A program made the position numbers and the translations under genes. Below the pieces are notes generated by a model that had not been told where the DNA came from, did not search any database, and saw only the letters and a list, made by a program, of their open reading frames with translations. From positions 186,001 to 250,000 of the forward strand of contig MKVT01000020.1 of NCBI GenBank assembly GCA_001898935.1: 64,000 bases of DNA, read 5' to 3'. Source of the stretch: Paludibacter sp. 47-17. Lineage in GTDB: Bacteria; Bacteroidota; Bacteroidia; Bacteroidales; Paludibacteraceae. Positions 60,014 through 64,000 of the stretch are shown here, one piece after another (the stretch's first letter is position 1; each line of letters starts with the position of its first letter).

Positions 60014-60937
60014 ATGTTAACTATCCTAGGCTCCGGTTCGGCGCTTCCTACCCGCGATCATTTTCCCACTGCTCAGCTGCTCGATTTGCGCGAGAAGCAG
60101 TTTCTGATCGATTGCGGCGAAGGCACCCAGATCAGGTTGCGTCAGATGGGGTTGAAACTCAACAGGCTGGGGCATGTTTTTATTTCGCACCTTCACGGCG
60201 ATCATTGTTTTGGCCTCATCGGTTTTATTTCGTCGCTGGGAATGCTCAACCGTACGGCCGACCTGTATGTGCACGGTCCGGTGGGTATCAGGGAGTTGTT
60301 TGAGCCGCAACTGGCTTTTTTCTGTGCCGATTCGCCGTTTAAAGTCGTGTTCGAGGAGTTTGATTCGCGCCGGCATGCTGTGATCTACGACGATCGTTCG
60401 CTGAGTGTATCTACCTTGCCGCTTCGGCACCGCGTTCCCTGCGCCGGGTTTTTGTTTCGCGAGAAACCGGGAAATCGGCATCTGCTCCGCGAATGGATCG
60501 ATTACTACCATATCCCGGTGGCTCAGCTCCATCTGATCCGTCAGGGTGCCGATTTCGTGAATGCTGAGGGCGAGCTCATCCCGAATGATCGGATTACGGC
60601 GCCTCCCAATCCGGTAGTTTCGTATGCCTATTGTTCCGATACGGCCTACCATGAAGCGCTTATCCCTTTGTTACAGGATGTCGATGTGCTTTACCACGAG
60701 GCTACCTTTGCCGAGTCGGAGGTGAAGCGAGCGCGCCAGACCCTGCATTCGACAGCGCGCGAAGCTGCTACCATCGCCCGGAAGGCAGGAGTCGGCAAGC
60801 TTCTGATCGGGCATTATTCGGCACGTTACCACAACAAGGAACTCTTGTTGAACGAAGCTCGCGAAGTATTTGAAAACACGGAACTTACGTCGGATATGCA
60901 AACGTTTGCAATTGAATCCATGGTTAAAAGCTCTTAA
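60014..60937 (+). CDS. rnz: Ribonuclease Z
   Basis: A metallo-beta-lactamase-fold endonuclease that trims the 3' ends of tRNA precursors. The 307-residue protein has the zinc-binding motif HLHGDH at residues 59-64, the N-terminal LGSGSALPTRDHFPTAQLL, CGEGTQIRLRQMG, and the C-terminal SDTAYHE, LYHEATF and LLIGHYSARY segments that supply the remaining ligands. Ordinary length for the bacterial short form. It lies 18 bases after miaA. Confidence 0.95.
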   Translation: MLTILGSGSALPTRDHFPTAQLLDLREKQFLIDCGEGTQIRLRQMGLKLNRLGHVFISHLHGDHCFGLIGFISSLGMLNRTADLYVHGPVGIRELFEPQLAFFCADSPFKVVFEEFDSRRHAVIYDDRSLSVSTLPLRHRVPCAGFLFREKPGNRHLLREWIDYYHIPVAQLHLIRQGADFVNAEGELIPNDRITAPPNPVVSYAYCSDTAYHEALIPLLQDVDVLYHEATFAESEVKRARQTLHSTAREAATIARKAGVGKLLIGHYSARYHNKELLLNEAREVFENTELTSDMQTFAIESMVKSS

Positions 60938-60964
60938 AGTATATACCGGCCGTGTGCTTTCCTG

Positions 60965-60972
60965 TATTTTTG
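60965..60972 (+). promoter_or_regulatory. Bacteroidota -7 element for the secreted amylase gene
   Basis: Reads TATTTTTG, an exact TAnnTTTG match, 34 bases before the ATG at 61006. No clear -33 element. Confidence 0.5.
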
Positions 60973-61005
60973 TACACACTTAATAATTAAGGCGTAAGAT
61001 AAATT

Positions 61006-63750
61006 ATGAAGAAAGCATTTTTACTTTTTGCAAGCGGCATTTTCAGCTTGCTGGCCTCCGCCCAGCTCATCGTTACCAATCCGGCTATCATCACCAGCGA
61101 TTATACCGGCGAGATTGAAATTATTTTCGATGCTTCGCTGGGCAATGCCGGGTTGAAGGATTATACCGGCACCGACGTGTATGCCCATACGGGCGTTATC
61201 ACCAGCGCCAGCACCGGCGATGCCGACTGGAAGCATGCTCCGGCATGGAAGGATAACAGTCCGAAATATTTATTGTCGAAGCTGGGCAATAATAAGTGGA
61301 AACTGATGATCACGCCCAGTATGGCCGGGTACTATAACCTGAATACCGGTGAGGTGGTGCGTAAACTGGCCTTTGTGTTTCGCAATGGTACAGCTTCGCG
61401 CGAAGGCAAGGATGTGGGAGGAAAAGATATTTTCGTTCCCGTGTTTCAGGCGGGTTTGCATGTGTCGTTTTCGTCTCCTTCCGCCGACATGAGTATCGTT
61501 CCCGGCACACAGGTCGATTTCGTGGTGGCTTCTACCGTTGCTGCCCAGCTCGATTTGAAGATCAACCAGCAGACGGTCAAAACAGCTGCCGCCGCAACAC
61601 AGTTAACCTACGCGCATACGTTTGGTCAGGCCGGCGATTACGAGGTCGTTGCATCGGCTACTGCCGGCGGAGTGACCGTGTACGATACCCTCACGGTGGT
61701 AGCCCTGGCGCCGGTGGTGGAAGAACCGCGTCCGGCCGGAGTGAAGCCCGGTATCACCTACAACAGTCCCACTTCGGCGACACTGGTGCTTCATGCTCCC
61801 AACAAGCAGACTGTGGCTGTCATCGGAGAGTTCAACAACTGGCTTCCTAAAAACGCTTACCAACTGAAAAAGGACGGTGAATATTGGTGGATTACCCTCG
61901 AAGGACTTACACCGGGCTATATGTATGCATTTCAGTACCTGGTCGACGGGCAGTTGCGCGTTAGCGATCCGTATACCGAACTGGTTCTCGATCCCTGGAA
62001 CGACAAATGGATCAATTACAGTGCGCAGCGTTTCCCCGATCTGAAGCCCTATCCGGCAGGTAAAACCGACGGGCTGGCTGCTACCTTGCAAACCAGTAAA
62101 CAGCCTTACAATTGGGAGGTACCCGACTTCAAAATGCCCGATCGTGAAAATATGGTTATCTACGAAGTATTGCTGCGCGACTTCACGGTCGATAAATCGC
62201 TCGAAGCGGCCATAACCAAACTCGATTACCTGAAAAAGCTCGGCATCACTGCCATAGAGCTGATGCCGGTTCACGAATTTGACGGGAATGAAAGCTGGGG
62301 ATATAATCCCAATCACTTTTTTGCACCCGATAAGGCCTACGGTTCTCCCGAAATGTATAAACGTTTTATCGACGAATGCCATAAACGGGGTATTGCCGTG
62401 ATTCTCGATGTGGTATTTAATCATGCTACCGGAATCCATCCGATGGCGGCTTTGTACTGGAATGCGGCTTCGAGTCAGACAGCTTCGTCCAATCCATGGT
62501 TCAATGTAACAGCTCCTCATCCCTATAGCGTGTTTCACGATTTTAATCATTCGTATACCCCCACCCGCGAACATTTTAAAAGAGTGCTTCAATACTGGAT
62601 CGAGGAATATAAGATCGACGGGTACCGTTTGGATCTGACCAAAGGCTTTACACAAAAAAGCAGCGACGAATCGACTGCTTCGCGCTACGATCAGACCCGG
62701 GTCGATTATCTTTCCGAGTATTACGATGCTGCCAGGGCAGTGAAACCGGATGTGATGTTTATACTGGAGCATTTCTGCGATTACGACGAAGAACTGGCGC
62801 TGGCCAACCGGGGCATGTATTTGTGGCGAAACGTTAATAATTCGTTTTCGCAGGCTGCAATGGGCTTTTCGTCGAATAGCGATTTCGGAGGACTCAACTC
62901 ATTGCCCCGCCGTTGGGTGGGCTATTCGGAGAGTCACGACGAAGAGCGTAATTTTTACAAAGCAAAAGCCTTTGGCGCGGGCAATGTAAAAACCGATTCG
63001 GTGTATCGCGTGAGCCGTGTGCCTTTGAATATAGCCTTTACGGTGTTGGTGCCGGGTCCGAAAATGCTCTGGCAATTCCAGGAAATGGGTTACGATTATT
63101 CGATCGATGCGCTGGGAGGGCGTACCAGTAATAAACCTTCGGCCTGGGGATGGCTCGATCTGCCGCATCGTAAAGCGGCCATGGAAGCTTCGTCGAAGCT
63201 TATTTCGCTGCGGAAAATGTTCCCCGGAGCATTTTCGAACGGTACGTTCCAGTTCAACTACGGTACCTCCGACTGGGAAAACGGACGTCGGATCATGCTG
63301 AGCCACAACGACCTGAGTTTGCTGGTGTTGGGTAATTTCAAGGCCGACCAGACTGCGGTTGCCTTCCCCAACTTTCCGAAAGGAGGCTTGTGGTACAATG
63401 TGCTGACCGGTGAACAGAAATACATTGGTTATACCAACGAACCTATTACCCTGCAGCCGGGACAGGTGCTGGTATTTGCCGATCGTAAAATCGATTTTCC
63501 AAGCAGTGTGGAACAAGGACCGGAAGCCGGGCAAACGATAGTGTATCCGACTCAGACCCGCGACCGGATCCGGATTTCGGACGAGAGCTGGGCGGCTGAA
63601 GTGCGGCTGTATTCGTTGCACGGACAGTTGATGAACGCCTGGCATGGTACGCAGGAGATCGACCTGAGCGCATACCCCGAAGGCGTGTATCTGGTGCATA
63701 TGAAGGGGGAGGCCGGTGTGCGGACCCAGAAGATCATCCGGAAGAACTGA
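61006..63750 (+). CDS. Secreted GH13 alpha-amylase-family protein with T9SS sorting domain
   Basis: A 914-residue exported glycoside hydrolase acting on starch or glycogen-like glucan outside the cell. After a signal peptide (to about residue 19) come two N-terminal Ig-like regions (about 20-150 and 155-235) and a CBM48/E-set-like domain (about 250-340, AVIGEFNNWLPKNAYQLKK). The GH13 barrel (about 380-760) has nucleophile D543 in DGYRLDL, acid/base E588 in FILEHF and H644-D645 in ESHDEER, so it should be active. A T9SS domain closes it (IVYPTQTRDRIRISDESW, GVYLVHMKG). It stands alone with its own -7 element and a strong terminator. The Ser-His-Asp in place of the usual Asn-His-Asp is, from memory, seen in other Bacteroidota members. 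Confidence 0.92.
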   Translation: MKKAFLLFASGIFSLLASAQLIVTNPAIITSDYTGEIEIIFDASLGNAGLKDYTGTDVYAHTGVITSASTGDADWKHAPAWKDNSPKYLLSKLGNNKWKLMITPSMAGYYNLNTGEVVRKLAFVFRNGTASREGKDVGGKDIFVPVFQAGLHVSFSSPSADMSIVPGTQVDFVVASTVAAQLDLKINQQTVKTAAAATQLTYAHTFGQAGDYEVVASATAGGVTVYDTLTVVALAPVVEEPRPAGVKPGITYNSPTSATLVLHAPNKQTVAVIGEFNNWLPKNAYQLKKDGEYWWITLEGLTPGYMYAFQYLVDGQLRVSDPYTELVLDPWNDKWINYSAQRFPDLKPYPAGKTDGLAATLQTSKQPYNWEVPDFKMPDRENMVIYEVLLRDFTVDKSLEAAITKLDYLKKLGITAIELMPVHEFDGNESWGYNPNHFFAPDKAYGSPEMYKRFIDECHKRGIAVILDVVFNHATGIHPMAALYWNAASSQTASSNPWFNVTAPHPYSVFHDFNHSYTPTREHFKRVLQYWIEEYKIDGYRLDLTKGFTQKSSDESTASRYDQTRVDYLSEYYDAARAVKPDVMFILEHFCDYDEELALANRGMYLWRNVNNSFSQAAMGFSSNSDFGGLNSLPRRWVGYSESHDEERNFYKAKAFGAGNVKTDSVYRVSRVPLNIAFTVLVPGPKMLWQFQEMGYDYSIDALGGRTSNKPSAWGWLDLPHRKAAMEASSKLISLRKMFPGAFSNGTFQFNYGTSDWENGRRIMLSHNDLSLLVLGNFKADQTAVAFPNFPKGGLWYNVLTGEQKYIGYTNEPITLQPGQVLVFADRKIDFPSSVEQGPEAGQTIVYPTQTRDRIRISDESWAAEVRLYSLHGQLMNAWHGTQEIDLSAYPEGVYLVHMKGEAGVRTQKIIRKN

Positions 63751-63761
63751 CGAAGAAAACA

Positions 63762-63799
63762 GAAGAGCCCCCTTTGGCAATTGCCGGAGGGGGCTCTTC
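63762..63799. terminator. Strong bidirectional terminator
   Basis: GAAGAGCCCCCT (63762-63773) pairs perfectly with AGGGGGCTCTTC (63788-63799), with a further GGCAATTGCC palindrome in the loop. CGTTTTC follows on the plus strand; the minus side begins with TGTTTTCTTCG. It separates the convergent amylase and S41-like genes. Confidence 0.88.
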
Positions 63800-63806
63800 C
63801 GTTTTC

Positions 63807-64000
63807 TTATTTCTTCTTGTTTAATTCCCGGATGGCTGCCGATACCGACGGATCGTCCTTGAAGAGGATGGGGTAGAACCCTTCGTCGCCAATGACATTG
63901 CGGCTGATGTAGGCTTTCAGGCGGGTAAGAATGATGGTGCGCGAAAGCTGGATTTGTTTTGCATTGGGTTTCACTCCTCTTTTTTCGGCATAAGCTACGA
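63807..64000 (-). CDS. C-terminal fragment of an S41-like (carboxy-terminal processing) peptidase
   Basis: The minus strand is open from the right edge to a TAA at 63809-63807, giving 63 complete codons. The visible end contains AYAEKRGVKPNAKQIQLS, LKAYISRNVIGDEGFYPILF and AAIRELNKKK. This resembles the last helices of Bacteroidota tail-specific proteases, where a KAYIARN..G..GFYP-type segment is common. No catalytic residues are in the window, so the family call is tentative. Confidence 0.6.
   Translation of the reverse strand, partial: VAYAEKRGVKPNAKQIQLSRTIILTRLKAYISRNVIGDEGFYPILFKDDPSVSAAIRELNKKK

Noticed and set aside
1-64000. CRISPR array, intact IS element, prophage, integron, tRNA or rRNA genes
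   Set aside because: I looked for regular repeats, transposase or integrase proteins and cloverleaf RNA sequences on both strands and found none that hold up.

Overview
The window comes from a Bacteroidota chromosome, most likely a Bacteroidales species that secretes proteins by type IX secretion (T9SS). The evidence is two SusC/SusD pairs, eight secreted proteins with T9SS-type C-terminal sorting domains, TAnnTTTG-type -7 promoter elements, and housekeeping genes of Bacteroidales type. I cannot name the genus. No tRNA, rRNA, CRISPR array, intact insertion sequence or prophage was found.

Layout. 1-6849 is housekeeping: alaS (cut by the left edge), an M23 peptidase, and a lysS-gpsA-pgi operon. 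6962-11993 is a first SusC/SusD pair on the minus strand. 12000-14070 is a looser stretch with a decayed DUF1016 (YhcG-type) gene and an orphan PstS-like lipoprotein. 14257-22068 (plus) is an operon of a PD40 propeller protein, a 1223-residue secreted amidase, a beta-helix protein and a DUF4623-like propeller protein. Facing it, 40872 down to 22127 (minus) is a long polysaccharide-utilization-type run: SusC, SusD, two lipoproteins, a GHL10 glycosidase, a propeller protein, a phosphodiester glycosidase (NAGPA domain), a PD40 protein and a second secreted amidase. Both arms stop at one strong bidirectional hairpin (22088-22123). 49749 down to 41029 (minus) holds a diacylglycerol-kinase-family gene, murQ, a MurT-like membrane protein, namZ, an FAD/Fe-S D-lactate-dehydrogenase-like fusion and a second GHL10 gene. 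49760-64000 is again mostly housekeeping (aroC, SlyD-type FKBP, lptD-like, cell-wall amidase, MCE/MlaD, dnaA, miaA, rnz), then a secreted GH13 amylase and the C-terminus of an S41-like peptidase.

How the genes fit together. I read 14257-48803 as a peptidoglycan (murein) utilization locus. Secreted amidases would strip stem peptides. GHL10 enzymes, the family of E. coli DigH, would cut the denuded glycan. A NAGPA-type phosphodiester glycosidase could remove GlcNAc-1-phosphate-type substituents. SusC/SusD would import fragments. NamZ would release MurNAc in the periplasm, and a MurT-like protein would carry it across the inner membrane. MurQ would convert MurNAc-6-phosphate to GlcNAc-6-phosphate and D-lactate, and the adjoining D-lactate-dehydrogenase-like protein would oxidise that D-lactate. 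The families are read from sequence; joining them into one pathway is inference. No MurNAc kinase of the BadF type and no dedicated regulator (HTCS, SusR, ECF sigma/anti-sigma) lies in the window. A 17-bp palindrome sits inside the namZ promoter and is the best regulatory clue.
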